A DNA stretch of 64,000 nucleotides from Betaproteobacteria bacterium (GTDB taxonomy: Bacteria; Pseudomonadota; Gammaproteobacteria; Burkholderiales; Usitatibacteraceae): positions 1 through 64,000 of the forward strand of contig JAGRPO010000121.1 of NCBI GenBank assembly GCA_019449455.1, read 5' to 3'. Under the pieces are notes generated by a model, which saw only the letters and a program-made list of their open reading frames with translations, searched no databases and was not told the DNA's origin. The position numbers and the translations under genes were made by a program. This document shows positions 45,676-55,378 of this stretch, piece after piece. How positions within the stretch are numbered: position 1 is the first letter of the stretch; every line of letters starts with the position of its first letter.

Positions 45676-46692
45676 GTGACGAGTATAAATCAGACGGGTT
45701 CGGGCATCCGGCTGCCCAACTTCTGCAACCTGGGCGTCATGCTCCGCGTGATGGTCATCGCCAACCTCTTCGTGCTGGCTGCGGCGGTCATTCGCTCGCC
45801 GCGGATGGCGGACCTGGGAGGCCAGTTCCTCATCGCCGCGGCGTTCGCGGAGCCGGTGCTCATCGTCTCGCTCACGCTCCTGTGCGCCGGCCGGCGCGTC
45901 CTGCATTCCATGCGCTATCCCGCGGCCGTTGCCGCCGTCGCCTGCGTGGAGCTCGGCCTGGCCTGGGCCTGGGTGGAAGCCTTCGGCGCGATGCTCCCGG
46001 ACCAGGCCGCGAGCTCCCCGGGCCGGGCGGCCTTCCTTGCCCTCTTCGTGACCGGCATCGTCCTCGCCTACTTCGACCTGCGTGCCCGCGCGCTCTCCCC
46101 CGCGGTCGCGCAAGCGCGGATCCAGGCCCTGCAGGCGCGCATCCGGCCGCACTTCCTCTTCAACAGCATCAACGCCGTCCTGTCGCTCATCCGCTCGGAG
46201 CCCAAGCGTGCCGAACGGGCCCTCGAGGACCTGGCCGACCTCTTCCGCGTCCTGATGGCCGACAACCTGGCGCTCAACCCCCTCTCGAAGGAGATCGACA
46301 TCGCCCGGCAGTACCTCGCCATCGAGGAGCTTCGGCTGGGCGAGCGGCTGCGGGTCGCCTGGCGCCTGGAGGGGATGCCCGCCGACGCGCTCGTCCCGGC
46401 GCTGCTCCTGCAGCCGCTGGTCGAGAATGCGGTCTACCACGGCATCGAGCCCATCGCGGCAGGGGGCGAGATCTCGATCGCCGTGCAGGCCAAGGGCGGC
46501 GAGCTCGTGATCCGGCTCACGAACCCGATCCGCTCGTCCGGCGACCACCACGCGGGCAACAGGATGGCGCTCGCCAACATCCGCGAGCGCCTTCAGCTGC
46601 ATTTCGACGCCGAGGCGAGCATGCAGTCGCGCATCGACGGCCACGCCTACGAAGTGACCATCCGGCTGCCCTACATCACCGCTCCCCGATGA
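45676..46692 (+). CDS. algZ: LytS/AlgZ-type sensor histidine kinase
   Basis: This 338-residue protein has four membrane helices (about residues 22-40, 52-71, 80-100, 117-135). A His_kinase domain follows, with [16 protein letters not shown] (His159), and an ATPase with [13 protein letters not shown] and a later [11 protein letters not shown]. It is paired with the LytTR regulator downstream (ATGA overlap), as in AlgZ/AlgR. GTG at 45676 is chosen because [11 protein letters not shown] resembles the start of AlgZ homologues; ATG at 45739 is the alternative. Confidence 0.88.
   Translation: MTSINQTGSGIRLPNFCNLGVMLRVMVIANLFVLAAAVIRSPRMADLGGQFLIAAAFAEPVLIVSLTLLCAGRRVLHSMRYPAAVAAVACVELGLAWAWVEAFGAMLPDQAASSPGRAAFLALFVTGIVLAYFDLRARALSPAVAQARIQALQARIRPHFLFNSINAVLSLIRSEPKRAERALEDLADLFRVLMADNLALNPLSKEIDIARQYLAIEELRLGERLRVAWRLEGMPADALVPALLLQPLVENAVYHGIEPIAAGGEISIAVQAKGGELVIRLTNPIRSSGDHHAGNRMALANIRERLQLHFDAEASMQSRIDGHAYEVTIRLPYITAPR
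45682..45690. promoter_or_regulatory. Overlapping -10-like elements between argH (minus) and algZ (plus)
   Basis: AGTATAAAT reads TATAAA on plus and TATACT on minus. It lies within the first codons of the chosen algZ start, so either the promoter serves only argH or algZ starts later. Confidence 0.35.
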
Positions 46693-47447
46693 CGCTCGCC
46701 GACGCCAGGATCCCCCGCGTGCTCATCGCCGACGACGAGGCCCCGGCCCGCTCCCGGCTTCGCGACCTGCTCGACGACTGCCGCCCCGAATTCCCGCTCA
46801 CCCTCGTCGACGAGGCGAAGAACGGGCGCGAGGTGCTGGATATCGTGAGCCGCGAGAAGGTCGACATCGTGCTGCTCGACATCCGCATGCCCGAGATGGA
46901 CGGCATGGAGTCGGCGCGCCATCTCGCGGGCATGGCGCACCCGCCGGCGATCATCTTCACCACCGCCTTCGACGCGTATGCGATCAAGGCGTTCGAGGTG
47001 AACGCGATCGACTACCTGCTCAAGCCCATCCGGGCGGAGCGACTCCTCGCGGCGTTGCGCAAGGCCGTCGCGGCGGCGCCGAGCCGGGAGGCGCTCGCGG
47101 CCGCGGCGAGCCAGCCGCGCAGGCACCTGAGCGTCCACGAGCGCGGCAAGATCCGCCTCGTGCCCGTGGCGGAGATCCTCTACCTGCGCGCGGAGCTCAA
47201 GTACGTCACGGTGCGCACCGCGGCCCGGGAGTACCTCGTGGAGGAATCCCTCACGCGGATGGAGGAGGAATTCGCGGGGGTGTTCGTGCGGGTGCACCGC
47301 AACTGCCTCGTGGCGAGGGCGGCGGTCGAGGGCTTCGAGAAGCAGGCGCAGGAAAGCGAGTCCGGCTGGGCCGTCGTCATCCGCGGCACCGGCGAGCGCC
47401 TGCCCGTGAGCCGCCGCCAGCAGCACGTGGTCAAGGAGTTCCGGTAG
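46689..47447 (+). CDS. algR: AlgR-like LytTR response regulator
   Basis: This 252-residue protein has a receiver domain with D15/D16, phospho-acceptor D64 and K112, then a LytTR DNA-binding domain from about residue 145 ([34 protein letters not shown]). AlgR homologues control pili, exopolysaccharide and virulence genes; targets here are unknown. ATGA overlap with algZ shows co-translation. Confidence 0.9.
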   Translation: MTLADARIPRVLIADDEAPARSRLRDLLDDCRPEFPLTLVDEAKNGREVLDIVSREKVDIVLLDIRMPEMDGMESARHLAGMAHPPAIIFTTAFDAYAIKAFEVNAIDYLLKPIRAERLLAALRKAVAAAPSREALAAAASQPRRHLSVHERGKIRLVPVAEILYLRAELKYVTVRTAAREYLVEESLTRMEEEFAGVFVRVHRNCLVARAAVEGFEKQAQESESGWAVVIRGTGERLPVSRRQQHVVKEFR

Positions 47448-47504
47448 GAGGGAACAGGGCCGGAAAACGGGGACATTCCCGGAACCCGTCCCCCGTTGCC
47501 GCGC

Positions 47505-48407
47505 CTACTCCCAGTAGGGCGGGTCTCCGAACACCTTCTTGAGGTGGTCGATGAAGAAGCGCACTTTCGCGGGCAGCAGCCGCCGCTCGGGAAAGACGGC
47601 GTAGATGTTGTTGCCCGGCACGGCGAACTCCTCGAGCACCGGGACGAGGCGGCCCTTCTTCACCTCCTCGTTCACCTCCCACGCGCTCCTCAGCGCGAGG
47701 CCCTCGCCGGCGATGGCCCAGCGGGTGAGCACCTCGCCGTCGTTGCACTGGAGGTTGCCGTTCACCTTGACCGTGACGGGCTTGCCGGCGTCGCTGAAGG
47801 ACCACGTGTCGGTCACGCCGTCTTCGGTGCTGGTGACGAGGCAGTTGTGGCGGGCGAGGTCGGCCAGGACCTTCGGGCGCCCGGCGCGCTTCAGGTACGA
47901 CGGCGAGGCGCTCACCACGCGGTGGTTGCGGGCGAGCTTGACGGCCACGAGGTCCGCGCTCTTCAGGTCGGCGATGCGGATGGCGAGGTCGAAGCGCTCG
48001 TTCTTGAGGTCCACGACGCGCTCGGACAGGTGCAGCTGCACGGCGAGATTGGGGTGCGCCGCGAGGAAGGCGGGCAGGTGGGGCGCGATGTGCTTGCGGC
48101 CGAAGGCGGTCGGCGCGGTGACGATGAGCCGCCCGGCCGCGCTCTTGGCGCCGGCGGTGAGGGCGTCCTCCGCGGAGCGCAAGTCCTCGAGCACCCGGTG
48201 GCAGTCCTCGTAGAATGTGGAACCCTCCGGCGTGAGGGTCACCTTGCGCGTCGAGCGCTTGAAGAGCTTCACGCCGAGGCGCTCCTCCAGCTGGTCGATG
48301 CGCCGGCCGACCATCGCAGGGGTGATGCCTTCCTCGCGCGCGGCCGCCGAAAGGCTGCCACGCTGGGCGACATCCACGAAAGTGGTCAACTCCTTGAACT
48401 TGTCCAT
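47505..48407 (-). CDS. LysR-family transcriptional regulator
   Basis: This 300-residue protein has an N-terminal helix-turn-helix (GSLSAAAREEGITPAMVGRRIDQLEERLGVKLF) and a LysR substrate domain of the CrgA/AaeR-like group (GRLIVTAPTAFGR). Divergent orientation and the 23-base dyad at 48447 suggest it controls aceB and itself. The co-inducer is unknown. A TATACT lies only 11-16 bases before its ATG and no Shine-Dalgarno is visible. Confidence 0.92.
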   Translation of the reverse strand: MDKFKELTTFVDVAQRGSLSAAAREEGITPAMVGRRIDQLEERLGVKLFKRSTRKVTLTPEGSTFYEDCHRVLEDLRSAEDALTAGAKSAAGRLIVTAPTAFGRKHIAPHLPAFLAAHPNLAVQLHLSERVVDLKNERFDLAIRIADLKSADLVAVKLARNHRVVSASPSYLKRAGRPKVLADLARHNCLVTSTEDGVTDTWSFSDAGKPVTVKVNGNLQCNDGEVLTRWAIAGEGLALRSAWEVNEEVKKGRLVPVLEEFAVPGNNIYAVFPERRLLPAKVRFFIDHLKKVFGDPPYWE

Positions 48408-48417
48408 CGTTGATTTA

Positions 48418-48425
48418 AGTATAAA
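48418..48425. promoter_or_regulatory. Overlapping -10-like elements between the LysR gene and aceB
   Basis: AGTATAAA reads TATACT on the minus strand toward the LysR gene and TATAAA on the plus strand toward aceB, the same arrangement as at 45682. Confidence 0.4.
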
Positions 48426-48446
48426 ACCTTTTCCCGAAGTTGGCGA

Positions 48447-48469
48447 TTATGTCAGCCTTTGTGACGTAA
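48447..48469. promoter_or_regulatory. LysR-type operator candidate
   Basis: TTATGTCA-N7-TGACGTAA is an inverted repeat with 7 of 8 arm positions paired. Its inner TCA-N7-TGA gives the classical LysR T-N11-A box. It lies between the divergent starts. Confidence 0.55.
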
Positions 48470-48548
48470 TAAACTGTCCGGCTAACGTTTCCGGCATCGC
48501 GCCGCCCGGGCAGGCCGGCGGCGCGGGGCCGACGCAGAAAGGTGAGTC

Positions 48549-50150
48549 ATGGATACCAAGATCGTTCTTCCCGCCGGCATGGAAATATCCGGTTCGCTCA
48601 AGCCCGAGTACGGACGCGTGCTCACGCCCGCGGCGCTCGAGTTCGCTGCGAAGCTCCTGCGCCAGTTCGGGCCGCGCCGAGCCGAGCTCCTCGCCGCCCG
48701 CGCCGCGCGCCAGAAGGACTTCGACGCCGGCAAGATGCCCGATTTCCTTCCGGCCACCAGGTCGGTGCGCGACTCGGACTGGAAAGTGGCCGACCAGCCG
48801 AAGGACATCCTGGATCGCCGCGTCGAGATCACCGGACCGACCGACCGCAAGATGGTGATCAACGCCCTCAATTCGGGGGCGTCCACCTTCATGGCCGACT
48901 TCGAGGACGCCAACTGCCCCACGTGGGAGAACATGATCGAGGGACAGGCGAACCTGATGGACGCCGTGCGCCGCACGATCACGCTCGAGCAGGGCGGCAA
49001 GCAGTACAGGCTCAACGAGAAGACGGCCGTCCTCTTCCCCCGCCCCCGCGGCTGGCACCTGGACGAGAAGCACGTCACCCTCGACGGCAAGCCCGTGTCG
49101 GGCGGGATCTTCGACTTCGCGCTCTACTTCTTCCACAACGCGGCCGAGCTGCTCGCGCGCGGCTCCGGCCCGTACTTCTACCTGCCGAAGATGGAGTCGC
49201 ACCTCGAGGCGCGCCTCTGGAACGACATCTTCACGGCGGCGCAGAAGGCGCTCGGCGTGCCCCACGGCTCGGTCAAGGCGACGGTGCTCATCGAGACGAT
49301 CGTGGCCGCCTTCGAGATGGACGAGATCCTCTGGGAGCTTCGCGACCACTCGGCGGGCCTCAACATCGGCCGCTGGGACTACATCTTTTCCTGCATCAAG
49401 AAGTTCCGCTCGCACCCGGAGTTCTGCCTCGCCGACCGCGCGCAGGTCACCATGACCTCGCCGTTCATGCGCGCCTACGCGCTGCTCCTGGTGAAGACCT
49501 GCCACCGCCGCAACGCCCCCGCCATGGGCGGCATGGCCGCGCAGATCCCCATCAAGAACGACCCGGCCGCCAACGAGGCCGCGATGGAGAAGGTGCGGGC
49601 CGACAAGCTGCGCGAGGTGACCGACGGCTGCGACGGAACCTGGGTGGCGCACCCGGGCCTGGTGCCGATCGCGAAGGAGATCTTCGACAAGCACATGCCG
49701 CAGCCCAACCAGTACGGCAAGCAGCACCCGGAGGTGAACGTGACGGCGAAGGAACTCCTCGACTTCAAGCCGGAAGCGCCGATCACCGAGGCCGGGCTTC
49801 GCAACAACGTCCAGGTGGGGATCCAGTACATCGGCTCCTGGCTGGGCGGCAACGGCTGCGTGCCCATCTTCAACCTGATGGAGGACGCGGCCACCGCCGA
49901 GATCTCGCGCTCGCAGGTGTGGCAGTGGATGCGCTCGCCCAAGGGCGTGCTGGCCGACGGCCGCAAGGTGACCCGGGAGCTCTTCCACGAGATCCTCGTC
50001 GACGAGCTGAAGAAGACTCCCGCGATCGTGGGCGCCGAGGCGTTCGCCGCCGGCAAGTACGCGGAGGGAGCGAAGCTCTTCGAGGAAATCACCGCCTCCG
50101 ACGACTACGTGGAGTTTCTCACCCTGCCGGCCTATCGCGCGCTCGCCTAG
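48549..50150 (+). CDS. aceB: Malate synthase A
   Basis: This 533-residue glyoxylate-cycle enzyme condenses acetyl-CoA and glyoxylate. It has the conserved [16 protein letters not shown] near residue 115, [12 protein letters not shown] near 164, an [17 protein letters not shown] segment near 215 and the C-terminal [15 protein letters not shown]. Length and motifs fit the A type. Isocitrate lyase is not in the window. A terminator follows. Confidence 0.97.
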   Translation: MDTKIVLPAGMEISGSLKPEYGRVLTPAALEFAAKLLRQFGPRRAELLAARAARQKDFDAGKMPDFLPATRSVRDSDWKVADQPKDILDRRVEITGPTDRKMVINALNSGASTFMADFEDANCPTWENMIEGQANLMDAVRRTITLEQGGKQYRLNEKTAVLFPRPRGWHLDEKHVTLDGKPVSGGIFDFALYFFHNAAELLARGSGPYFYLPKMESHLEARLWNDIFTAAQKALGVPHGSVKATVLIETIVAAFEMDEILWELRDHSAGLNIGRWDYIFSCIKKFRSHPEFCLADRAQVTMTSPFMRAYALLLVKTCHRRNAPAMGGMAAQIPIKNDPAANEAAMEKVRADKLREVTDGCDGTWVAHPGLVPIAKEIFDKHMPQPNQYGKQHPEVNVTAKELLDFKPEAPITEAGLRNNVQVGIQYIGSWLGGNGCVPIFNLMEDAATAEISRSQVWQWMRSPKGVLADGRKVTRELFHEILVDELKKTPAIVGAEAFAAGKYAEGAKLFEEITASDDYVEFLTLPAYRALA

Positions 50151-50196
50151 GCCCTCGCCCCGACCCCTCTTCCCCGGGAGGGGGGATGAGGGAACA

Positions 50197-50225
50197 AGGC
50201 CCGCCGGCGGCGGGCTTCTTCTTTC
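50197..50225 (+). terminator. Rho-independent terminator of aceB
   Basis: GCCCGCC/GGCGGGC (50199-50205 and 50209-50215) with a three-base loop is followed by TTCTTCTTT, about 50 bases past the aceB stop. A second C/G-rich hairpin (CCCCTC/GAGGGG) lies just before it. Confidence 0.75.
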
Positions 50226-50326
50226 CCGGTCCGCGGAATATCCTGCACGTTCAAGGCCGCACGCGCCGTATCGGGCGGGGCGCGCCGCGGGCACGATGGC
50301 GTCATCCCTCTGGGAAGGAGGCGACG

Positions 50327-50539
50327 ATGAAACCGGGCGACGTGACGGAATTCTTTTTCGCGGGTGCGGGCACGATGCCGGGCCTGCTCATCTGGCTGGG
50401 CGATCCCGGTCTCGCGGCGATCGTGCTGGTGGGCCTGCTGCTGGCGGCCTGCCTGGGCGCGATGGCCGATCCGGAGGCGCCGTTCCGGACGATGGCGGCG
50501 CCGGAAAGCGACGAAGAAGGCGGGCGAAGGCGCGACTAG
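50327..50539 (+). CDS. Small single-pass membrane protein, unknown
   Basis: This 70-residue protein has one clear membrane helix (about residues 22-46, LIWLGDPGLAAIVLVGLLLAA) and a short charged tail ending EEGGRRRD. A strong GGAAGGAGG (50313-50321) precedes the ATG, which supports it being real. I know no family. Its TAG overlaps the stop of the convergent gene in CTAG. Confidence 0.6.
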   Translation: MKPGDVTEFFFAGAGTMPGLLIWLGDPGLAAIVLVGLLLAACLGAMADPEAPFRTMAAPESDEEGGRRRD

Positions 50540-50958
50540 TCCGGCATGCGCCACGCGGCGCCGCACTTGCGGCAGCGCACGCGAAGCCACGGGTAGGGCA
50601 GCGAGCCGGCCTTGGGGTCGAGGTAGGGCCCTTCGGCCGCGTGTCCCGAGGCCAGGATCTCGAACCTCGCGTAGGTGTTGCAGGCCGGGCAGGAGGAGTG
50701 GCTGCCGTAGGCCTCTGCGCGCTGGAGCACCGTGATGTAGCGGTGCCACGAGTACCAGCCCAGGCCGATCGCGGCGAAGACCCCCGCCAGCAACGACGCC
50801 GGCTTCCACCCGAATTCCGCGAAGCTCACGGCCTCCAGGCAGGAGGCGACCGTGATCGCGCAGAGGAAGCAGGTCGTGAGCGCGAGGTGGCAGTCGATGA
50901 GCTGCCGCTCGTACCACTTCCGGAAGCCCAGCTGGCGGATTCGCGAGGCGAGGTCCAT
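50536..50958 (-). CDS. Membrane protein with zinc-ribbon-like cysteines, unknown
   Basis: This 140-residue protein has two hydrophobic segments (about residues 28-48 and 53-70), then a soluble tail with CPAC near 90 and CRKCG near 131, which could form a zinc ribbon. Two tryptophan/arginine-rich stretches flank it. ATG at 50958 is chosen over an upstream GTG near 51045 because MDLASRIRQLGFRKWYERQL looks like a natural N-terminus. Confidence 0.65.
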   Translation of the reverse strand: MDLASRIRQLGFRKWYERQLIDCHLALTTCFLCAITVASCLEAVSFAEFGWKPASLLAGVFAAIGLGWYSWHRYITVLQRAEAYGSHSSCPACNTYARFEILASGHAAEGPYLDPKAGSLPYPWLRVRCRKCGAAWRMPD

Positions 50959-51063
50959 GGTCGGACGATACTCGCGATCGGCCTTCCCGGATGCAGCCGC
51001 CGCAGGGCTGCCGTCGCTACCCGGCGGCGCGAGGCATGGGCCCACGAGCCGGGAGCGTATTCC

Positions 51064-51495
51064 TCACTTCCCCGGCCTGGGGGGCGGCTTCGCGAGTCCG
51101 GGTTTCGCCGGGAAGCCCCATGGTGATTCCCAGGGCACGTCCTCGATGGGCCGGTTCTCCTTCTCGCGCTGGCGCCGCAGGCGTTCTTCCCGGGCGATCG
51201 CCTCGCGCTCGCGCTGGCGGGCGAGTTCCCGGTCGCGCGCGTCGTGCGCGAACCGGCCCGCGAGCTCGCTTCCCTGGGCCGCTTCCCGTTCCAGCAGGCG
51301 GCGCGCCACCTCTTCTTCGCGTTCCGCGGGCCTCGGGGCGTCGAGGCGTTTCTGCACGCGGTCCGCCAGGCAGGGCGTTTCCTGGTACGTGACCCGGCCG
51401 CCGGCCTGCGTGCACTTGTAGAGGGACTGGGCGGCGGCGCCCGGCGACACGATCGCGAGGGCGACCGGCACGAGGGCCGCCAGGACGGGCCTCAT
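51064..51495 (-). CDS. Exported DUF4124 protein
   Basis: This 143-residue protein has a signal peptide (cleavage near GAAAQS, about residue 24), then the cysteine-bearing DUF4124 variant [18 protein letters not shown] with two cysteines that could pair. A long charged helical region (about 50-110) and a Pro-rich tail follow. The function is unknown. It is the third DUF4124 protein in the window. Its ATG overlaps the lipA stop (ATGA). Confidence 0.8.
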   Translation of the reverse strand: MRPVLAALVPVALAIVSPGAAAQSLYKCTQAGGRVTYQETPCLADRVQKRLDAPRPAEREEEVARRLLEREAAQGSELAGRFAHDARDRELARQREREAIAREERLRRQREKENRPIEDVPWESPWGFPAKPGLAKPPPRPGK

Positions 51496-52445
51496 GCGAC
51501 CCCCGACCCCCGCGCCTGAAGATCGGCGTGGTAGCTGGAACGCACCATGGGCCCGCAGGCGGCGTTGGCGAAGCCCATCTTCGCGGCCTCCTCCCCGAAC
51601 ATGCGGAATTCGTCGGGGTGCACGTAACGCGAGACGGGAAGGTGGCTCCTGGAGGGTTGCAGGTACTGCCCGATGGTGAGCATGTCCACGTCGTGGGCGC
51701 GCAGGTCGCGCATCACGTCGAGGATCTCCTCGTTCGTCTCGCCGAGCCCCACCATGAGGCCCGACTTGGTGGGCGTTGCGGCGTGCGCGGCCTTGAAGTC
51801 CTTGAGCAGCCTGAGCGAATGCGCGTAGTCCGAACCCGGCCGGGCCTGTGCGTAGAGGCGCGGCACGGTCTCCAGGTTGTGGTTCATGACGTCGGGCGGA
51901 GCCGCGGCGAGGATCGCCAGCGCGCGGTCGAGGCGCCCGCGGAAATCGGGCGTGAGGATCTCGATCCTCGTGCCGGGGGAGAGGTCGCGCACGGCGCGGA
52001 TGCAGTCGACGAAGTGCTGCGCGCCGCCGTCCCTCAGGTCGTCGCGGTCGACGCTGGTGATCACGACGTAACGCAGGCCCATCGTGGCGATCGTCTCGCC
52101 CAGGTGGCGGGGCTCGTCGGCGTCCAGTGGCTGCGGGCGCCCGTGGGCCACGTCGCAGAACGGGCAGCGCCGCGTGCACAGGTCGCCCATGATCATGAAC
52201 GTGGCGGTGCCATGCCCGAAGCACTCGCCGATGTTGGGGCAGGAGGCCTCCTCGCACACGGTGTTGAGCTTCGCCTCGCGCAGGATCTTCTTGATCTCGA
52301 GGAAGCGCTCCCCGCCGCCGGCGCGCGCGCGGATCCACTCGGGCTTGCGCAGGGGTTCGGCGGAAACCACCTTGATGGGGATGCGGGCGGTCTTCCCGGC
52401 GCGCTTCGCGTCGAGCTTGCCTTCGGGCGTGCGGGTGTCTGCCAT
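51492..52445 (-). CDS. lipA: Lipoyl synthase
   Basis: This 317-residue radical-SAM enzyme inserts sulfur into octanoyl groups. The auxiliary cluster ligands are C64, C69 and C75 ([12 protein letters not shown]); the radical-SAM cluster is C90, C94 and C97 (CTRRCPFC). It follows lipB by 8 bases, forming the lipoate pathway pair. Confidence 0.97.
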   Translation of the reverse strand: MADTRTPEGKLDAKRAGKTARIPIKVVSAEPLRKPEWIRARAGGGERFLEIKKILREAKLNTVCEEASCPNIGECFGHGTATFMIMGDLCTRRCPFCDVAHGRPQPLDADEPRHLGETIATMGLRYVVITSVDRDDLRDGGAQHFVDCIRAVRDLSPGTRIEILTPDFRGRLDRALAILAAAPPDVMNHNLETVPRLYAQARPGSDYAHSLRLLKDFKAAHAATPTKSGLMVGLGETNEEILDVMRDLRAHDVDMLTIGQYLQPSRSHLPVSRYVHPDEFRMFGEEAAKMGFANAACGPMVRSSYHADLQARGSGVA

Positions 52446-52453
52446 GTCGGGGT

Positions 52454-53065
52454 TCAGTCGGCGAAAAGCGCGGCGGCGAGGTGTGCCTGCCAGCGCTGCT
52501 GCACCGCGGCAATCGTATCACGCACGCCCAGGTCGGCCAGGCGCGTGGCCGCGAGTCCCGGATACCCGCAGGGATTGATGCGCGAGAACGCGGCGAGGTC
52601 CGCGTCCACGTTGAGCGAGATGCCGTGGTACGTGCACCCGCGCGAGACGCGAAGCCCCACGGCCGCGATCTTGGCCCCGGCAACGTACACCCCGGGCATC
52701 CCCGAGCGCCGTGCACCCTCGAGGCGATAGCCGGCGAGGAGGTCGATCACGGATTGCTCGAGGCGCCGGACCAGTTCCTTCACCCCGTATCCGGCGCGCT
52801 TGAGGTCGACGAGTACGTAGGCGACCAGCTGCCCGGGCCCGTGGTAGGTCACCTGCCCGCCGCGGTCGATGCGCAAGACCGGGATGGCGCCCGCGTCCAG
52901 CACGTGCTCCGGCTTCGCGGCGAGTCCGAGGGTGAACACGGCGGGATGCTCGACGAACCACAGCTCGTCGGGCGTGGCGTCGCCGCGGGCCTTCGTGAAT
53001 GCCTGCATCGCCCGCCACACGGGCTCGTACTCGGCGCGCCCCAGGGCGCGCGTCACGGGTTCCAC
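52454..53065 (-). CDS. lipB: Octanoyltransferase
   Basis: This 203-residue enzyme transfers octanoate from acyl carrier protein to lipoyl domains. It has the family motifs [16 protein letters not shown] near residue 70, [19 protein letters not shown] near 130 (catalytic Lys) and RINPCGYPG near 170 (catalytic Cys). It sits between the DUF493 gene and lipA, the common proteobacterial order. Confidence 0.96.
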   Translation of the reverse strand: MEPVTRALGRAEYEPVWRAMQAFTKARGDATPDELWFVEHPAVFTLGLAAKPEHVLDAGAIPVLRIDRGGQVTYHGPGQLVAYVLVDLKRAGYGVKELVRRLEQSVIDLLAGYRLEGARRSGMPGVYVAGAKIAAVGLRVSRGCTYHGISLNVDADLAAFSRINPCGYPGLAATRLADLGVRDTIAAVQQRWQAHLAAALFAD

Positions 53066-53073
53066 GGCGGGCC

Positions 53074-53352
53074 TCAGAGCACCATCATCACCATCGGGTG
53101 GCCGGAGAGGTCCCGGTACAGGGCGTCCAGCTGCTCGCGCGAGCGCGCGTTGATGGTGACGGTGACGGAGAGATAGGTTCCCGCCTTCGAGGGGCGCATC
53201 TCCATCGTGGCGGGATCGAAGTCGGGCGCGTGGCGCATCACCACCTCGAGCACGGCCTGCGCGTAGCCCTCCTCGCGCCGGCCCATCACCTTGATGGGAA
53301 ACGGCGTCGGGAAGACGAGGAGCGGCTTCGACTCGGGGCCGTCGGGCTGCAT
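53074..53352 (-). CDS. ybeD: DUF493 (YbeD) family protein
   Basis: This 92-residue protein has a core [11 protein letters not shown] and [13 protein letters not shown] matching YbeD. The fold resembles ACT-like regulatory domains, and it is conserved beside lipB. The role is unknown, perhaps regulatory for lipoate or amino acid metabolism. Confidence 0.9.
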   Translation of the reverse strand: MQPDGPESKPLLVFPTPFPIKVMGRREEGYAQAVLEVVMRHAPDFDPATMEMRPSKAGTYLSVTVTINARSREQLDALYRDLSGHPMVMMVL

Positions 53353-53368
53353 CTTCGCGGCCGCCTCG

Positions 53369-54241
53369 TCAGTCGGCGACCGCCGAGGCGGCCGCGAGCT
53401 TCGACTTGTATTCCTGGAAGAGGGAGTGCATGCGGCGGAAGACCGGCCCCGGCACGCCCGCGCCCACGGGCTTGCCGTCGAGGGTGGTGACGGCGAGCAC
53501 CTCCTTGGTGGAGGAACTGAGCCAGATCTCGTCGGCGGCGCGCACCTCCGCCTCGGCGACGGGGCGGATGTCGAAACGGACCTTGCCCTCGCGCGCGAGG
53601 TCCGTGAGCAGCTCGTAGGTGATGCCGAGGAGGATGTGGTTGTCCTGGGGCGCGGCGGCGACGGCGCCGCCCTTGACGACGAAGACGTTCGAGGCCGCCG
53701 CCTCCGTGAGGAATCCGTCGCGGAAGAGGATCGTCTCGGCCGCGCCCGCGTCGGCCGAGATCTGCCGCGCGAGCACGTTGCCGAGGAGCGAGGTGGACTT
53801 GATGTGGCATTTCTCCCAGCGGAAGTCCCTCGCGGTGACGCAGGCCACCCCTTTTTCCACCAGCTCGGGCGAGGGCGTCGAAAGCGGGCTCGCCATCATG
53901 AAGACGGTGGGCACGAGCCCGGACGGGATCACGTGGTCGCGCTTCGGCGGCACGCCGCGCGTGACCTGGATGTAGACGGACTGGTTGCCGGGATGGTGGG
54001 CGAGGAGCTTCTCCACCTCCGCGATCCATTCGTCGGCCGTGTGCGGGTTGGCGAGCCTGATCTCGTCCATCGAGCGCTGCAGCCGGCGGAAGTGCTCGCG
54101 GGCGCGCAGGAGCCGGCCGCCGTAGGCGGGGATCACCTCGTAGACCCCGTCGCCGAAGATGAAGCCGCGGTCGAGCGGCGAGATCCTGATCTGGTCGAGG
54201 GGCAGCAGCTCGCCGTTGTAGTGCGCGATGGGGGCGGTCAT
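53369..54241 (-). CDS. dat: D-amino-acid transaminase / class IV aminotransferase
   Basis: This 290-residue fold-type IV PLP enzyme has DRGFIFGDGVYEVIPAYGG near residue 25, the PLP lysine in EKCHIKSTSLLGNVLA near 150 and TEAAASNVFVV near 180. Its place between a D,D-carboxypeptidase and lipB matches the dat genes of betaproteobacteria, suggesting D-alanine/D-glutamate supply. A branched-chain aminotransferase function is the alternative. Confidence 0.88.
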   Translation of the reverse strand: MTAPIAHYNGELLPLDQIRISPLDRGFIFGDGVYEVIPAYGGRLLRAREHFRRLQRSMDEIRLANPHTADEWIAEVEKLLAHHPGNQSVYIQVTRGVPPKRDHVIPSGLVPTVFMMASPLSTPSPELVEKGVACVTARDFRWEKCHIKSTSLLGNVLARQISADAGAAETILFRDGFLTEAAASNVFVVKGGAVAAAPQDNHILLGITYELLTDLAREGKVRFDIRPVAEAEVRAADEIWLSSSTKEVLAVTTLDGKPVGAGVPGPVFRRMHSLFQEYKSKLAAASAVAD

Positions 54242-54246
54242 GGCGG

Positions 54247-55368
54247 TCACCGGAAGAGGAGGCGGATCGTGTCCCATCCGCGCGAGAGGAACCCGGCCAC
54301 CGGCACGTCCTCGAGGGCCACGACGGCCACCTCGGCGACGGCGGCGTTGTCGCGGGCGAGCTTCATTATCCCCGCTTTCTGGCCCTGCGAGTAGGGCGCC
54401 ACGAAGGGCTGGACCGTCTGCAGCTGCGCCTTGATGCCCTGGAAGCGCTCGCGCGGCATCGTGAGCCAGACGTCGCGATCGAACCCCACCTTGAGCGTGG
54501 CGCTCGTGCCCTTGAAGATCTCGGGGCTCGCGACGACCTCGCCCTTGCGGTACAGGCGCTGGGTATCGTAGGCGAGGAATCCGAAATTGAGCAGCTTCTG
54601 GTTTTCCGACATGCGAAGGGCGTCCGACTGCGCGCCCATGACGACGGACACGAGTCGGCGCTCGCCGCGCTTGGCGGAGGCCACGAGGCAGTAGCCGGCG
54701 GCCTCGGTGAAGCCGGTCTTCACGCCGTCGACGGTGGGATCGAGCCACAGCAGGCGGTTGCGGTTGGCCTGGGTGATGCCGTTCCAGGTGAACTCCTTCT
54801 GCGAGTACAGGGCGTACTGCTCGGGGAAGTCGCGGATCAGGGCCGCGGCGAGCACCGCCATGTCGCGCGCCGTGGCGTAGTGGTTGGCCGCCGGCAGCCC
54901 GGTGGAGTTCACGAAGCTGGAGTTGCGAAGCCCCAGCCGCTTCGCCTCGCGGTTCATGAGCTGCGCGAAGGCCTCCTCGGTGCCGGCCACCGCCTCGGCG
55001 AGCGCGATGGTGGCGTCGTTGCCCGACTGCACGATCATGCCGCGCAGGAGCTCGGCGACGGTGACGGGCTTGCGGGGCTCGATGAACATGCGCGATCCGC
55101 CGGCTCTCCACGCCTTCTCGGAGACCGTGGCCGTCTTCGACGGGTCGAGCTTCCTGTCGCGGATCGCCGAGAACACGATGTAGGCGCTCATGAGCTTGGT
55201 GAGGGAGGCGGGCTCGAAGCGGTCCTCCTCCGATTGCGCCGCCATGGCCTGGCCCGAGAGCGTGTCGAGGAGGTAGTAGGCGCGTGCCGCGACGGGGGGC
55301 GGCGTGACGGGCTGGGCGGCGGCGAGCGGGAGCAAGAAGGCGAGGAGGAGGGCGGCGAGGCGTTTCAT
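54247..55368 (-). CDS. dacC: D-alanyl-D-alanine carboxypeptidase (PBP5/6 type)
   Basis: This 373-residue periplasmic S11 peptidase has a signal peptide (about 18 residues), then catalytic S55-x-x-K58, S115-G-N117 and K217-T-G. A PBP5 C-terminal domain (about 270-350) and a terminal amphipathic stretch for membrane attachment follow. It trims pentapeptides of new murein. It lies 10 bases after rlpA in the elongasome block. Confidence 0.95.
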   Translation of the reverse strand: MKRLAALLLAFLLPLAAAQPVTPPPVAARAYYLLDTLSGQAMAAQSEEDRFEPASLTKLMSAYIVFSAIRDRKLDPSKTATVSEKAWRAGGSRMFIEPRKPVTVAELLRGMIVQSGNDATIALAEAVAGTEEAFAQLMNREAKRLGLRNSSFVNSTGLPAANHYATARDMAVLAAALIRDFPEQYALYSQKEFTWNGITQANRNRLLWLDPTVDGVKTGFTEAAGYCLVASAKRGERRLVSVVMGAQSDALRMSENQKLLNFGFLAYDTQRLYRKGEVVASPEIFKGTSATLKVGFDRDVWLTMPRERFQGIKAQLQTVQPFVAPYSQGQKAGIMKLARDNAAVAEVAVVALEDVPVAGFLSRGWDTIRLLFR

Positions 55369-55378
55369 CGAGAGGCGA

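Noticed and set aside
47460-47500. ACGGGGAC...GTCCCCCGT inverted repeat between algR and the LysR gene as a terminator
   Set aside because: The arms pair only with a bulge, and there is no T-run on either strand.
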